A stretch of 64,000 bases of DNA from Mucilaginibacter tundrae (GCF_013408825.1 NZ_JACCBZ010000006.1:333217-397216), one strand, 5' to 3'. Positions 1-9,370 are shown, counted from the stretch's first letter. The notes: generated by a model not told the origin, from the letters alone. Program-made: numbers and translations.

Positions 1-32
1 GTTATTTTGCCATAAACTATTAACCATCATCT

Positions 33-950
33 ATGAACAACAACAAGACCCTCATCGTAATAGCCGGCCCTACCGCTGTTGGTAAAACAGCTATTGCCAT
101 ACAGGTTGCCAAACATTACAATACGGTTGTGTTATCTGCTGATTCGCGCCAGTTTTACCGCGAAATGAGTATTGGTACAGCTAAACCTGATGCAGATGAA
201 CTGGCGGCGATTAAGCATTATTTTATTGATTCACATTCCATACAGGAAAACTTTAGTGTTGGCGATTTTGAAAAGCAGGCTTTGGCATTGCTGGATGAAT
301 TGTTTAAGGAGTATGACGCGGTTGTAATGGCTGGCGGATCGGGCTTATATATAAAGGCAGTTTGCGAGGGTTTTGATAACCTGCCCGTGGCTGACCCAGG
401 TATAAGACATAGACTGAACCAGGATTTTACCGAGCTTGGCATAAGGCATTTGCAGGAACGATTAAAAGAAGTTGACCCTGATTATTATGAGCAGGTGGAT
501 ATACAAAACCCGCAACGTTTAATAAGGGCGCTGGAAGTTTATGAAACAACAGGCAAACCCATCTCCTATTACCGTAAATCAACCGTTAATAAGCGTCCAT
601 TTAACATCGTAAAGATCGGTTTAAACTTACCCAGGGATATTTTGTATCAACAAATTAATTACCGGGTGGATAAAATGATGGAGCTTGGTTTAATTGATGA
701 AGTTAAATCGCTTATCCCCCATCGCAGCTTAAACGCGTTAAATACCGTAGGGTATAGCGAGCTTTTTGATTACTTTGATGGTAATACCGACTTAGAATCC
801 GCATTGGAACTCATCAAACAAAATACGCGCCATTTTGCTAAAAGGCAATTAACCTGGTTTAGAAAAGACAAGGATATACATTGGCTGGAAGCTGATGATG
901 AAGACGTGGTAAATGATATTGTAAGGCAAGCGGAATTGGTCATTACCTGA
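33..950 (+). CDS. miaA: tRNA dimethylallyltransferase MiaA
   Basis: Transfers a dimethylallyl group from DMAPP to N6 of A37 in tRNAs that read UNN codons; a cytosolic tRNA-modification enzyme. The 305-aa length is normal for the family. The P-loop GPTAVGKT is at residues 12-19, followed by the SADSRQFY segment that lies at the tRNA/DMAPP site, the GGSGLYIKA motif near residue 100, and the C-terminal RHFAKRQLTWFR segment. The ATG at 33 follows an AT-rich leader. The gene stands alone, with a degraded palindromic repeat behind it. The assignment is from clear family motifs. Confidence 0.96.
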   Translation: MNNNKTLIVIAGPTAVGKTAIAIQVAKHYNTVVLSADSRQFYREMSIGTAKPDADELAAIKHYFIDSHSIQENFSVGDFEKQALALLDELFKEYDAVVMAGGSGLYIKAVCEGFDNLPVADPGIRHRLNQDFTELGIRHLQERLKEVDPDYYEQVDIQNPQRLIRALEVYETTGKPISYYRKSTVNKRPFNIVKIGLNLPRDILYQQINYRVDKMMELGLIDEVKSLIPHRSLNALNTVGYSELFDYFDGNTDLESALELIKQNTRHFAKRQLTWFRKDKDIHWLEADDEDVVNDIVRQAELVIT

Positions 951-967
951 TTTTTGCCATTTGCCAT

Positions 968-1042
968 GTTGAGGAACGAAGCATCTATCCGCTACTCTGC
1001 CAGCGCGAGCCTATCGATAGATTCTTCATTGCGTTCAGAATG
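968..1042. repeat. Degenerate palindromic intergenic repeat
   Basis: Between miaA and the phospholipase gene, the segment starting gaggaacgaagcatctat is answered about 45 bases later by atagattcttcattgcgtt and cagaatgac. The two arms are imperfect reverse complements, with the core atagatt..aatctat style palindrome typical of MITE/REP debris in Bacteroidota. No coding capacity. Confidence 0.5.
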
Positions 1043-1133
1043 ACAAGGAGGAGAAACAGCCTATTCACAATCGTGTGTAACATTTCACGTTCCGAAGCCT
1101 CGAAGTCCATCAAAATTTCATCACTTTTGTTGT

Positions 1134-3668
1134 ATGGATACCCGTAGGGATTTTATAAAAAAGGCCGCGCTTTTAACCAGCGCGGCCGGGCTCACCAGTA
1201 TTTTACCGCCAGCTATTCAGCGGGCTATGGCTATTAACCCCTTGCCGGGCAGCACTTATATGGATGCTGAGCATGTAGTGATATTGATGCAGGAAAACCG
1301 CTCGTTCGACCATGTGTTCGGTACTTTACGGGGTGTACGCGGGTATAATGACCCACGGGCAATTGATTTGCCTAACAAAAACAAAGTATGGCTGCAAAGC
1401 AATAATAAGGGCGAAACTTACGCCCCCTTCCATCTCGATATAAAAAATACCAAATCTACCTGGATGAATTCGCTGCCGCATACGTGGCAAAACCAGGTGG
1501 CTGCCCGTAACGATGGCAAATTTGATAAATGGCTGGAATCAAAACGATCATCTAACCCGGCTTACGCCGATATGCCTTTAACTTTAGGCCATCATAACCG
1601 GGATGATATTCCTTTTTATTATGCTTTGGCAGATGCCTTTACGGTATGCGATCAGCATTTTTGCTCATCATTGACAGGTACCGGACCAAACAGAACCTTT
1701 TTTTGGACGGGTACAATACGTGAAGAGCAAAATGAAAAATCCCGCGCTTTGGTTTGGAACGATGATGCCGATTTCGGCCAATTGAAATGGACAACCTTCC
1801 CTGAACGATTAGAAGACAACGGCATCAGTTGGAAATGCTACCAAAACGAAATTGGTATTGATTGCGGCTTGACCGAAGAAGAATCGCAATGGTTATCGAA
1901 TTTCACAGATAACGAACTGGAATATTTTGCGCAATATAATGTGTTTCTTAATAAAAAAAGGATGGCTTATGTGCAAAAGCGCTTAGCCGAGCTGCCTATT
2001 GAAATAAAAGCTATCCAGCAAAAAAAGTCAACATTGCCTGTTGGCGATATACACGTTAAAGCCTTAGAGGCTAAACTTAAAAGCAAACAAGAGGACTTGA
2101 CCGCATTTAAAAAGGAAGCGGATACTTACAAGCCTGGCGACTTTGAAAAATTATCGCAGCGCGAAAAGAACCTTCATGAAAAAGCATTAGCAAGTAATGA
2201 GAAAGATGCTGATTACCGCGAGTTAACTATTTTAACTTACGACGATAACGGAACCAAACGCGAAGTTAAAGTGCCCAAAGGCGATGTGCTAAGTCAGTTT
2301 AGGGTGGATGTAAACAGCGGCGGTTTACCAACTGTATCGTGGTTGGTAGCGCCTGAGAATTTCTCCGACCACCCAAGCGCGCCCTGGTATGGTGCCTGGT
2401 ATGTATCTGAAGTGATGGATATTTTGACTAAGAATCCGGAGGTTTGGAAAAAAACTATCTTCATTTTAACTTACGATGAGAATGATGGTTATTTTGACCA
2501 TATACCGCCTTTTGTAGCGCCGCATTCGCAGCGGCCTGGGACTGGGAAAGTATCCGAAGGTATTGATACACGGGTGGAGTATGTTACTTTGGAGCAGGAA
2601 CAAACACGGAATAATTTTCCTGAGCCTGATTTAGCTGAGAGCCCGATAGGCTTGGGTTACCGGGTGCCGATGGTAATTGTTTCGCCGTGGAGCCGGGGTG
2701 GGTTTGTGAATTCGGAAGTATTTGATCATACTTCTACCCTACAGTTTTTAGAACATTTTTTAAGTAAGAAAACAGGGAAACAGATCAAAGAAACCAACAT
2801 CAGCGATTGGCGACGTACCATTTGCGGGGACTTAACTTCTGTATTTCGCCAATATAATGGTGAGAAAATAAACGAGCCTCAATTTTTAGTTAGAGATACT
2901 GTTGTTGAAGATATACACAAGGCCAAGTTTAAAGATCTTCCGAATGATTTTAAGGTGCTTACCGCGGAGGAGATCAGGCAGATTAATAATAATCCGGCAT
3001 CATCGCCTTATCTACCTAAACAGGAAACGGGTATAAAGCCATCATGTGCGGTAAATTATCAATTACATGCTGATGGTAGTTTAAATGAAGACCGCTCAGC
3101 CTTTAATATAACCTTTGCTGCCGGGAGCCGCTTTTTTGGGGCAGATGCTTTAGGCGCGCCTTATAATGTATATGCACCGGGTAAATATTTGGAAGAAGAT
3201 GTACGCACCTGGGCGTATGGCGTTAAAGCAGGCGATCATTTAACGGATAGCTGGCCGTTGCATGATTTTGAAGGCGGCAATTACCATTTGCGGATATACG
3301 GGCCTAATGGTTTCTTCAGGGAGTTTGGGGGTAGTGTGGATGATCCTGAAATTGCTTTGGTATTTGATTATCAGGCAACAAAAGATAAAAAGCCAACTGG
3401 TGATGTTGCCTTATCTTTCAGAAATACGGGTAAACAAACCTGCCGATTGCAATTGATAGATAATACCGGAAGGGAGCCGGTTAAAACATTTCCCTTAACT
3501 GCAAACGGAGCACTGGGCGGTGTAATTAAGTTAGAAAAAAGTCATGGCTGGTATGATTTTACGATAAAAATTGAAGGCTCTGATAATTATTTAAGGCGAT
3601 TTGCCGGGCATGTGGAAACCGGCCAATCCAGTTTCAGCGACCCGGTTATGGGTAGGGTGAGTGTTTAA
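1134..3668 (+). CDS. Phosphocholine-specific phospholipase C, Tat-exported
   Basis: Predicted to hydrolyse phosphatidylcholine or sphingomyelin outside the cytoplasm. The 844-aa protein begins with a twin-arginine signal (TRRDFIKKA followed by a hydrophobic stretch). The phosphoesterase domain follows, with the metal-site motifs QENRSFDHVFG (about residues 52-62), the TGTGPNRTFFWTG block and the Thr/Asp/His-rich TYDENDGYFDHIPP block (about 446-460). Two C-terminal DUF756-like beta domains occupy roughly residues 640-840. Length and layout match the PlcH/PlcN group. It is convergent with the GT39 gene, whose stop abuts it. The start is the ATG that precedes the Tat motif directly. Confidence 0.93.
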   Translation: MDTRRDFIKKAALLTSAAGLTSILPPAIQRAMAINPLPGSTYMDAEHVVILMQENRSFDHVFGTLRGVRGYNDPRAIDLPNKNKVWLQSNNKGETYAPFHLDIKNTKSTWMNSLPHTWQNQVAARNDGKFDKWLESKRSSNPAYADMPLTLGHHNRDDIPFYYALADAFTVCDQHFCSSLTGTGPNRTFFWTGTIREEQNEKSRALVWNDDADFGQLKWTTFPERLEDNGISWKCYQNEIGIDCGLTEEESQWLSNFTDNELEYFAQYNVFLNKKRMAYVQKRLAELPIEIKAIQQKKSTLPVGDIHVKALEAKLKSKQEDLTAFKKEADTYKPGDFEKLSQREKNLHEKALASNEKDADYRELTILTYDDNGTKREVKVPKGDVLSQFRVDVNSGGLPTVSWLVAPENFSDHPSAPWYGAWYVSEVMDILTKNPEVWKKTIFILTYDENDGYFDHIPPFVAPHSQRPGTGKVSEGIDTRVEYVTLEQEQTRNNFPEPDLAESPIGLGYRVPMVIVSPWSRGGFVNSEVFDHTSTLQFLEHFLSKKTGKQIKETNISDWRRTICGDLTSVFRQYNGEKINEPQFLVRDTVVEDIHKAKFKDLPNDFKVLTAEEIRQINNNPASSPYLPKQETGIKPSCAVNYQLHADGSLNEDRSAFNITFAAGSRFFGADALGAPYNVYAPGKYLEEDVRTWAYGVKAGDHLTDSWPLHDFEGGNYHLRIYGPNGFFREFGGSVDDPEIALVFDYQATKDKKPTGDVALSFRNTGKQTCRLQLIDNTGREPVKTFPLTANGALGGVIKLEKSHGWYDFTIKIEGSDNYLRRFAGHVETGQSSFSDPVMGRVSV

Positions 3669-5393
3669 TTACAATGGTTTTCGAACCGATGCAGGGTTGA
3701 TATTCAACTTGTTCAATACCGGCATCCCCGGAGGGTTAACCAATGCTATTTGCATAGGTATTAGTTGGGATTCACGAGTTTTCTTGTTCAGGAAACTACC
3801 TTTTAAACGGGTTATTGTATAATATTGCAGGGTATCTATAATTAACAGCTGCCAGCCTTTGGTTTTCACGCTTTTTATAACGCCGGGGTTAGCATACAGG
3901 TAAAAAGTGTTTTCAGGAATGGATTTTATGGTATCGGGGTTGATGATTTGCACTGGCCTGTTCAGGTAGAACTCCATAGGCCAGGCGTTATCTTCAACTT
4001 GCATTACCGGGTATTTTTTGAGATCGTGCCGGTTGATCCACTCCGCTGCCTGGCTGCCTGCCTGGTATTGAAGCAGGGTTGGGTAAAAAGCCATATTAAG
4101 ATAGACATTCACTATAAACGAAACCAGTACGGTACTGATGATGATGCGCTGTATGCCATCGTGACTAACTATTTTTGGAACCATGATCATTGCTACGTAT
4201 AGCAGAAATAAAATAGTTAAAACAGAAGTTGTTATTACTGAATAAAAGAAATATTCGATGGTACAGATGAGCGTGATCATGATAGCGATTACCGCGATTT
4301 GCGTAATGCGGATAGCTTTAATGCTTTTAGGTAATTGCACGCTATACAGGTACTGCGCCGTGATGATGGCGAAGAACGGGAACACGATATTCATGTAATG
4401 CGGCAACTGGAATTTGGATGCGGAGAATAGTAAAAAAGTAAGCAATGCCGCGCTGATGCAATACCACTCCTGCCCTTTGGTATTTTTGATTCCCGTTTTT
4501 ATAAAGCGATATATCGATACAAAAAGTAATAATGACCATGGCAAAAACGCCCAAAGCGTGGTATGCACAAAGAAAAACGGATCGCCGCCGCCTTTGATGG
4601 GGCCGGTGTTAAAGAAACGGCCGAACTGGCTATCCCAGAAAAAGAATTTTATGCCGGAAACGTGAGTGTGATCAAAAACTATTTTCTCGGGGTGAAGATC
4701 GAACTGATAATTTAAACAATACAGTTCAGGGATAATGAATATCAATACCAAGATGATCGCCACCAGCCATTTCCATTTGAATAGTTGTTTCCATTGTTGG
4801 GTGATGATAAGCTGTCCCACTATAGCGCCGCCGATAGGGATAATGGCGAACATGCCTTTAGTCATGATGGCGCAGGCGGTGAATATACAGCCTGCCAGCA
4901 AATGCCAGTAATTGTTCTGGATATTGGCTTTGTAAAAATGATATATTGATGCAACTATCAGCCCGGTTAAATAGGGCTCGGCGCGGACATCGTTGTTGGA
5001 TAATAAAATGTGCTGGGCGGTTAATAATATCAGTACCGACCATATCGCTATTTTTTCGTTATACAAACTTTTGGCAAGGTGATAGGTATATAAAGCCCCC
5101 ATCAGTAAAAACAATATCCCCGGTAGTTTATAGGCCCATGTGGTAAAACCAAAAAGGTTAAAAGATATGGCTGCTATCCAGAACGGGAAATGAGGCTTAT
5201 CAAGCCAATCGTGACCGTTTACCACCAGATTTACATAATCATGATGCAGTACCATTGTTTTGGATATGGTGGCGTACAAGGCGGCATCAGGCCCCATAAT
5301 GGTAACAAATAAGCCGCTAAAATTAACCGCGACTGCCAGCGCAATAAAAAAATAAAGCCATTTTAATTGCTTAGCCGGGATAGTTTGCTCCAT
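3669..5393 (-). CDS. GT39-family (ArnT-like) membrane glycosyltransferase
   Basis: Multi-pass membrane protein of the ArnT/PMT clan, which moves sugars from polyprenyl-phosphate donors onto lipids or proteins on the periplasmic side. Residues after the first helix carry the GPDAALYATISK segment (the first-loop acidic residue expected in GT39), HDWLDKPHFPFW and RAEPYLTGL. About ten to twelve hydrophobic helices follow, then a soluble C-terminal part. I chose the ATG at 5393 (MEQTIPAKQ), which puts the first helix about 10 residues in; a start at 5444 would add 17 non-membrane residues. It is a paralogue of the gene at 13072-14730. Acceptor unknown. Confidence 0.85.
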   Translation of the reverse strand: MEQTIPAKQLKWLYFFIALAVAVNFSGLFVTIMGPDAALYATISKTMVLHHDYVNLVVNGHDWLDKPHFPFWIAAISFNLFGFTTWAYKLPGILFLLMGALYTYHLAKSLYNEKIAIWSVLILLTAQHILLSNNDVRAEPYLTGLIVASIYHFYKANIQNNYWHLLAGCIFTACAIMTKGMFAIIPIGGAIVGQLIITQQWKQLFKWKWLVAIILVLIFIIPELYCLNYQFDLHPEKIVFDHTHVSGIKFFFWDSQFGRFFNTGPIKGGGDPFFFVHTTLWAFLPWSLLLFVSIYRFIKTGIKNTKGQEWYCISAALLTFLLFSASKFQLPHYMNIVFPFFAIITAQYLYSVQLPKSIKAIRITQIAVIAIMITLICTIEYFFYSVITTSVLTILFLLYVAMIMVPKIVSHDGIQRIIISTVLVSFIVNVYLNMAFYPTLLQYQAGSQAAEWINRHDLKKYPVMQVEDNAWPMEFYLNRPVQIINPDTIKSIPENTFYLYANPGVIKSVKTKGWQLLIIDTLQYYTITRLKGSFLNKKTRESQLIPMQIALVNPPGMPVLNKLNINPASVRKPL

Positions 5394-5637
5394 AGGGCAA
5401 ATATAATCAGTTTTTTTGAAGATGATATTTTGTTCTGTTCTCACTTGCCGCTATGGTTTGCTCTTTGTACACCAGCAATATTCTACGCATTTTCGGTTGA
5501 AGCTGTCGGATTGACGGAGAGGCACCTATCATTCGTTTCGCTCACGTTAAAAAACGTTAATTAACAGAGTGTTAACATTTTTTAACCGCTATTCTTCTTT
5601 TATTTATATTCCTAAGATTATCATTAACTAAACACCT

Positions 5638-6564
5638 ATGAACCTGTACAAATTCTTCTTTAGGCTATTATTGTTCATCCTCTTAACGATTCTTAGCGTC
5701 ATTAAAACAGCATCGGCACAGATGCTTTTTGATAACAGGGGTAACGGCCATCTTACCGAAACATTGAGTGGTGATACAGATAGTAATGGCTTAATTGTAT
5801 TGACAGGGAAAATCATATCAGACAAAGACAACAAACCTATCAGTTATGCAAGCATTAGCGTTCCATCGGGTAATTGCGGAACTGTGGCTGATAAGGATGG
5901 TGATTTTTATTTAAAATTGAGTAAGGTCTTATTAAACGATACCATTCATATTTCGGCGTTGGGTTTTAGGCCGAAGAGCTTTTGTGTGAAGAATATTTCC
6001 ATTGTTTTAAAGTATAACCCGATAATTACCTTAAACGAGTTAGATAATCAATTAAAGGAAGTTGTTATCAGCGCAAAAAAAATCAATGTAAGAACTTTAG
6101 GGAATACAAGTTGCTCAAAATCAATTAGTGTTGGTTTTCCGCTTAAGGCTTTAGGAAGTGAATTAGGCGTACGAATAGCATTGGGTAAGAAAACTGTATT
6201 GTTTCGTTCTTTTAGTTTTAATATTTCGCAAACCCGGTTAGATACATGCACTTTCAGGCTTAATATTTATGCGTTACATAACGGAATCCCTGCTGAAAAC
6301 CTGCTAACGCAAAATATTTTGGTTGGCATTAGCAAAACTGGTCTTTATAAAATCGATCTCTTACCTTATAAGCTTTTGATGCAGGGAGATGTCGCTGTTT
6401 CATTGGAGTGGGTAGATGGAAAATCATCAACTAACGTTGGGGCTGTATTTTTTTCGGCAAGCTTGCTTTCGTCCTGCTATCATCGTGAAAATACAGGTGC
6501 TGATTGGACACGTTTAAAAGGAATTGGTGCAGGATTTAATTTGCAGGTGGAGGATGGTGATTAG
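5638..6564 (+). CDS. Secreted protein with carboxypeptidase-regulatory-like domain
   Basis: The 308-aa protein has an N-terminal signal segment ending about ASAQ (residues 25-28). A CarboxypepD_reg-like beta-sandwich follows at about residues 48-125 (LTGKIISDKDNKPISYASISVPSG ... DGDFYLKLS), the domain that opens many Bacteroidota TonB receptors, but here no barrel follows. The C-terminal half contains a beta-rich region of unknown role. The gene is monocistronic, with an AT-rich upstream region and a 27-bp perfect palindrome just after the stop. Function not recognised; probably an envelope protein. Confidence 0.75.
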   Translation: MNLYKFFFRLLLFILLTILSVIKTASAQMLFDNRGNGHLTETLSGDTDSNGLIVLTGKIISDKDNKPISYASISVPSGNCGTVADKDGDFYLKLSKVLLNDTIHISALGFRPKSFCVKNISIVLKYNPIITLNELDNQLKEVVISAKKINVRTLGNTSCSKSISVGFPLKALGSELGVRIALGKKTVLFRSFSFNISQTRLDTCTFRLNIYALHNGIPAENLLTQNILVGISKTGLYKIDLLPYKLLMQGDVAVSLEWVDGKSSTNVGAVFFSASLLSSCYHRENTGADWTRLKGIGAGFNLQVEDGD

Positions 6565-6571
6565 GAAATAA

Positions 6572-6655
6572 ATGTCATTGCGATGCACGAAGCAATCGCG
6601 AACTCTGTATATTCGCTTTTCATACGCACGATTGCTTCGTGCATCGCAATGACAT
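6572..6655. repeat. 27-bp perfect inverted repeat between convergent genes
   Basis: Left arm 6572-6598 and right arm 6629-6655 are perfect reverse complements over 27 bases, separated by 30 bases. The arm ends in the atgtcattgcg motif that also appears in the outer arms of the element at 14739-14878. It lies between the stop of the gene at 5638 and the convergent isochorismatase-like gene. It could be a MITE-type element, or act as a bidirectional terminator although no U-tract is obvious. Confidence 0.75.
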
Positions 6656-6678
6656 ATTGAAGAAATGACTGTTAAATA

Positions 6679-7233
6679 CTACAAGAACTTCAAAATATTC
6701 TCGGTTGTATCAACCTCTCCTAATCTTGGGAAAATGTATTTGAAGCTGTGGTTGTGGGCATCGGCAAACATGTCGGTCATGGCATCGCTGGCGAAGGTTA
6801 CGTTGTAACCTAATGCCGCTGCTGTACGGGCAGTACCTTCAACACCTATGCTGGTTGCGACACCGCCAATGACAATACCGGTTACGCCCGCTTTTTTAAG
6901 CTGTGCATCAAGATCGGTACTATCGAAAGCACCCCAGGTTGATTTGGTAACGAAGATATCTGAGTCGGTTGTTTTGATCTCGGGGATGATCTCGATAAAA
7001 TCAGCGAGTAATGAACCGCCATGGGATGGCGCAGGTTCTTTACGGGATGGTTTAAATTTCGCAGGATCTACATTAACAATTACAACCGGCTGACCGGCTT
7101 TGTGGAAAGCATCGGCTAACTTGGCGGTGTTTTCAATTACACCGGCTATTGGATGTGCAACAGGGAATGCTACGATCCCTTTCTGCATGTCGATTAATAC
7201 GAGCGCTGTTTTTTCGTCTAAGGCAGTTATCAT
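6679..7233 (-). CDS. Isochorismatase-family hydrolase lacking the catalytic cysteine
   Basis: 184-aa alpha/beta protein of the isochorismatase-like fold. The first strand ends in LVLIDMQKG with the conserved Asp near residue 16, and the conserved Lys lies in TKSTWGAF. The position where cysteine hydrolases carry the nucleophile reads GGVATSIGVEGTAR, so no Cys is present, as in true isochorismatase/PhzD-type members. This argues against nicotinamidase-like cysteine chemistry. Substrate unknown. It is monocistronic, transcribed towards the 6572-6655 palindrome. Confidence 0.83.
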   Translation of the reverse strand: MITALDEKTALVLIDMQKGIVAFPVAHPIAGVIENTAKLADAFHKAGQPVVIVNVDPAKFKPSRKEPAPSHGGSLLADFIEIIPEIKTTDSDIFVTKSTWGAFDSTDLDAQLKKAGVTGIVIGGVATSIGVEGTARTAAALGYNVTFASDAMTDMFADAHNHSFKYIFPRLGEVDTTENILKFL

Positions 7234-7359
7234 AATTTGGTGTTTTAATTTAATAAGGCAAACTTACAAGTTTAACTTATTAAATTAAAAAATAAAGTGT
7301 CACACAATAAACATTTTGGCGGTTTTGAAGTTAATAAATACAATTAATCTCAACATATC

Positions 7360-7872
7360 ATGAAGTACGCATTTATTTTTGGCACCAGCGCTTTTATAGT
7401 TCCGCAAGCGGTTATTGTTACTGCCAATGAAGATATTACCAAGCAGATCCTGCACGTTCATTCTCTTTACCATGACAATGATCCTGCATCGTTTTTCAGT
7501 ATAAACCTTGATATTAAGGATTCGGCGGGCAATTACATCCGCCTTACCGGGAACAAAGCAGAGAGCGAAGGTAATTACAAGGTTGAAACCACTAAAGACA
7601 GCGTTAAGGTTTTAAATGCTGACGGCTCATTACTGATACAGGTACATCAATTGGATGATGAAACCGCTATGAACCTAGAACATAATATTACCGCCGAATT
7701 TGAAGTTAATATACCTTTAGCGGTGATACGCATTAATGGTGATTTTTTTGCCGAAGGGATACATATTATTGCCGAGAACGAAAAGCTTTGGGTTAACGAA
7801 GACTCTTGGGCAACAGCTGCATTAGCCGGTAGCGGCCCCTTGCGCCTTACGGCGGATGGTGTGGTTATATAA
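7360..7872 (+). CDS. Hypothetical protein ending in a repeat-supplied stop
   Basis: 170-aa protein with no family I recognise. The first 20 residues are moderately hydrophobic but not a clear signal peptide. The rest alternates short beta-like segments with acidic residues and could be a small beta-sandwich. The TAA stop at 7870-7872 uses the first two bases of a 36-bp dispersed repeat, so the native C-terminus may have been longer or different before the repeat arrived. A promoter-like AT-rich stretch lies between it and the divergent isochorismatase gene. Confidence 0.6.
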   Translation: MKYAFIFGTSAFIVPQAVIVTANEDITKQILHVHSLYHDNDPASFFSINLDIKDSAGNYIRLTGNKAESEGNYKVETTKDSVKVLNADGSLLIQVHQLDDETAMNLEHNITAEFEVNIPLAVIRINGDFFAEGIHIIAENEKLWVNEDSWATAALAGSGPLRLTADGVVI

Positions 7873-7963
7873 GCCCCCTCTAAATCTCCCCCGGTAGGGG
7901 AGACTTAACTTAATTTAACCTAGCTTCATCTATGTTTCTCTTCCAGAGGGGATGGGTGGAGCT
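7871..7963. repeat. MITE-like pair of the 36-bp CCCTCTAAATCTCCCCC repeat
   Basis: The left arm 7871-7906 matches the left terminal repeat of the DUF559 element in leuS (22696-22731) at 34 of 36 bases. A degenerate right arm (about 7935-7963, ctcttccagaggggatgggtggagct) faces it after about 30 bases. There is no ORF inside, so this looks like a non-autonomous derivative of the same repeat family. Confidence 0.8.
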
Positions 7964-7982
7964 AACTAGAAATTTCGATTTC

Positions 7983-8198
7983 TTAATCAACCAATTCATG
8001 ACAATCAAAACCCGCAGTTTGCAGGGTTGATTCGACTTGGCGTGGGCAAAGGTCATTGCTTACAATACGCAGAATACGATCGCAATCATCCAGATCGAAG
8101 TTCCAATCCTCGATAGCCGGCATGGCGGTTAATAAGGGTTTAACCATACTAACCGCTTTTAAGTTGGCAACATTAGTTGCAAATACCAGTATATCCAT
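7983..8198 (-). CDS. Small HMA-like protein without a metal-binding CxxC
   Basis: 71-aa protein whose pattern resembles the ferredoxin-like HMA fold: a strand (ILVFAT), a helix (LKAVSMVKPLL), then paired strands (WNFDLDDCDRILRIVSN), a second helix (CPRQVESTLQTAG) and a last strand (DCHEL). The usual metal-binding CxxC after strand one is missing (ATNVANL). It is the last gene behind an ECF sigma factor and a membrane protein on the same strand, with 23 bases to the upstream gene, so probably one transcription unit. Family call is inference from pattern. Confidence 0.6.
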   Translation of the reverse strand: MDILVFATNVANLKAVSMVKPLLTAMPAIEDWNFDLDDCDRILRIVSNDLCPRQVESTLQTAGFDCHELVD

Positions 8199-8221
8199 GC
8201 AGTGCTATCGTTTTAATTTGA

Positions 8222-8620
8222 TTATTCAGTTGCTTTTGGCGCTTCGGTTTTAAAATCTTCCCAACCGCTAAATCTCCCGCCGCGGTGGTTACCGAAACCT
8301 CCGCACATGCGCTCGGTCATTTTTTGTTTGAAGCGTTCTTTTTCTTCGGGGGTCATGTTATTAAATTTCTGTTCCATTTTACGGCGCATCCAGGGAGCAC
8401 CGCCTCCGCCCCAACCGCGGCCACCTTTACCAAAGCCAAACAGTATTTTGCATAGTATAAATATGCCCATGGCCTGCCAAAATGTTATGATGCCTACATG
8501 CAGTATAGCGGGCAGCAGGTTGTTCCATAACTGCATTACCACAAAACTTACCAGCGCTAATACAGCGGCTGCCAGTATGGGCATAAAAATAAATCGTCCT
8601 TTAAAAAATATTCTTTTCAT
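8222..8620 (-). CDS. Small two-helix membrane protein downstream of an ECF sigma factor
   Basis: 132 aa with two hydrophobic helices (about residues 12-31 and 38-61), a Gly-rich linker (GKGGRGWGGGG) and a basic/acidic tail with an MTPEEKERFKQKM helix. It starts 11 bases after the sigma-factor stop, so co-transcribed and probably a partner or target of that factor. It has no recognisable anti-sigma zinc motif, so I do not call it an anti-sigma factor. Function unknown. Confidence 0.65.
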   Translation of the reverse strand: MKRIFFKGRFIFMPILAAAVLALVSFVVMQLWNNLLPAILHVGIITFWQAMGIFILCKILFGFGKGGRGWGGGGAPWMRRKMEQKFNNMTPEEKERFKQKMTERMCGGFGNHRGGRFSGWEDFKTEAPKATE

Positions 8621-8631
8621 TTTCTTTGTTG

Positions 8632-9222
8632 TTAATATTCTGTAATTTCTGCATACAATTGTTTCAGCCGCTTGCGCAGGTGCAGTACGGCGTAGCGTTT
8701 ACGGGTTACCAGGGTTTGTACATTGTCCCCGGTTAGCTCTGCCATCTCGGCAAAGGATATGTCCTCCAGTTCATTCCAAACAAAAACCTGGCGTTGCTTT
8801 TCGGGCAGTTCATCCAGTGCTATAAAAAGCTCTTCCCAAAACAGGTTGCGCAAATATTCTGTTTCGGGGGTAGACGCTTCCGTAAGCAGGATGGCTTTAA
8901 AGTCGGTGCCGTCATCATCAGGGTCTTCATCGCTGCCAACCAGCATGTCGTCCAATAGCGTTTCTGATTTCTTTTTATGCTTATCGGTAATTTTATTGGT
9001 GGCAACTTTGTACAACCAGGCACCTGTTTGTTCTATCGGCTGTGAATTGATCACGGAGCTGAACTGGTACCAAACATCCTGCAGGATGTCTTCGGCATCG
9101 GCATCGCTTTTTACCCTGCGGCGAATAAAGCCCAGCAAGTTTTTACCATACGATTTTATTGTTTGTATGATGTGGCTGTCTTTATCCTCGGGCATTACGG
9201 CTGTTACCAATGTATTGTGCAT
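8632..9222 (-). CDS. ECF RNA polymerase sigma factor
   Basis: 196-aa sigma-70 family protein of the extracytoplasmic-function group. The sigma-2 region is at about residues 25-95 (FIRRRVKSDADAEDILQDVWYQF, GAWLYKVATNKITDKHKK) and sigma-4 at about 130-185 (LPEKQRQVFVWNELEDISFAEMAELTG, ending in the recognition helix VQTLVTRKRYAV). It is the first gene of a three-gene unit with the small membrane protein and the HMA-like protein. The ATG at 9195 (MPEDKDS) is an alternative start. No dedicated anti-sigma factor is visible. Confidence 0.92.
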   Translation of the reverse strand: MHNTLVTAVMPEDKDSHIIQTIKSYGKNLLGFIRRRVKSDADAEDILQDVWYQFSSVINSQPIEQTGAWLYKVATNKITDKHKKKSETLLDDMLVGSDEDPDDDGTDFKAILLTEASTPETEYLRNLFWEELFIALDELPEKQRQVFVWNELEDISFAEMAELTGDNVQTLVTRKRYAVLHLRKRLKQLYAEITEY

Positions 9223-9267
9223 TTAAAGATAAAGACGATTGGGCAATAAAAACATTTTAAATTATTT

Positions 9268-9308
9268 ATAAAAAAAACGAGGCTCTGTTCGCGCCTCGTT
9301 TTTTTATA
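9268..9308 (-). terminator. Rho-independent terminator, symmetric
   Basis: An A-run, then acgaggc, a nine-base loop, gcctcgt and a T-run: 13-bp stem (9271-9283 with 9293-9305) with U-tracts on both strands. It sits upstream of the sigma factor start and downstream of the leftward genes 10911-9446, which it should terminate. Confidence 0.85.
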
Positions 9309-9370
9309 AATAATGGTGATTAGAGAGTTGTTAATAGCGATTAGTTGGATGGCGGAGAATTGGTAAGCGG

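Noticed and set aside
6679..7233. Nicotinamidase
   Set aside because: The nucleophilic Cys is missing at the conserved place.
8307..9226. Plus-strand ORFs opposite the sigma factor and membrane protein
   Set aside because: Low-complexity Ser/Pro products antisense to clear genes.
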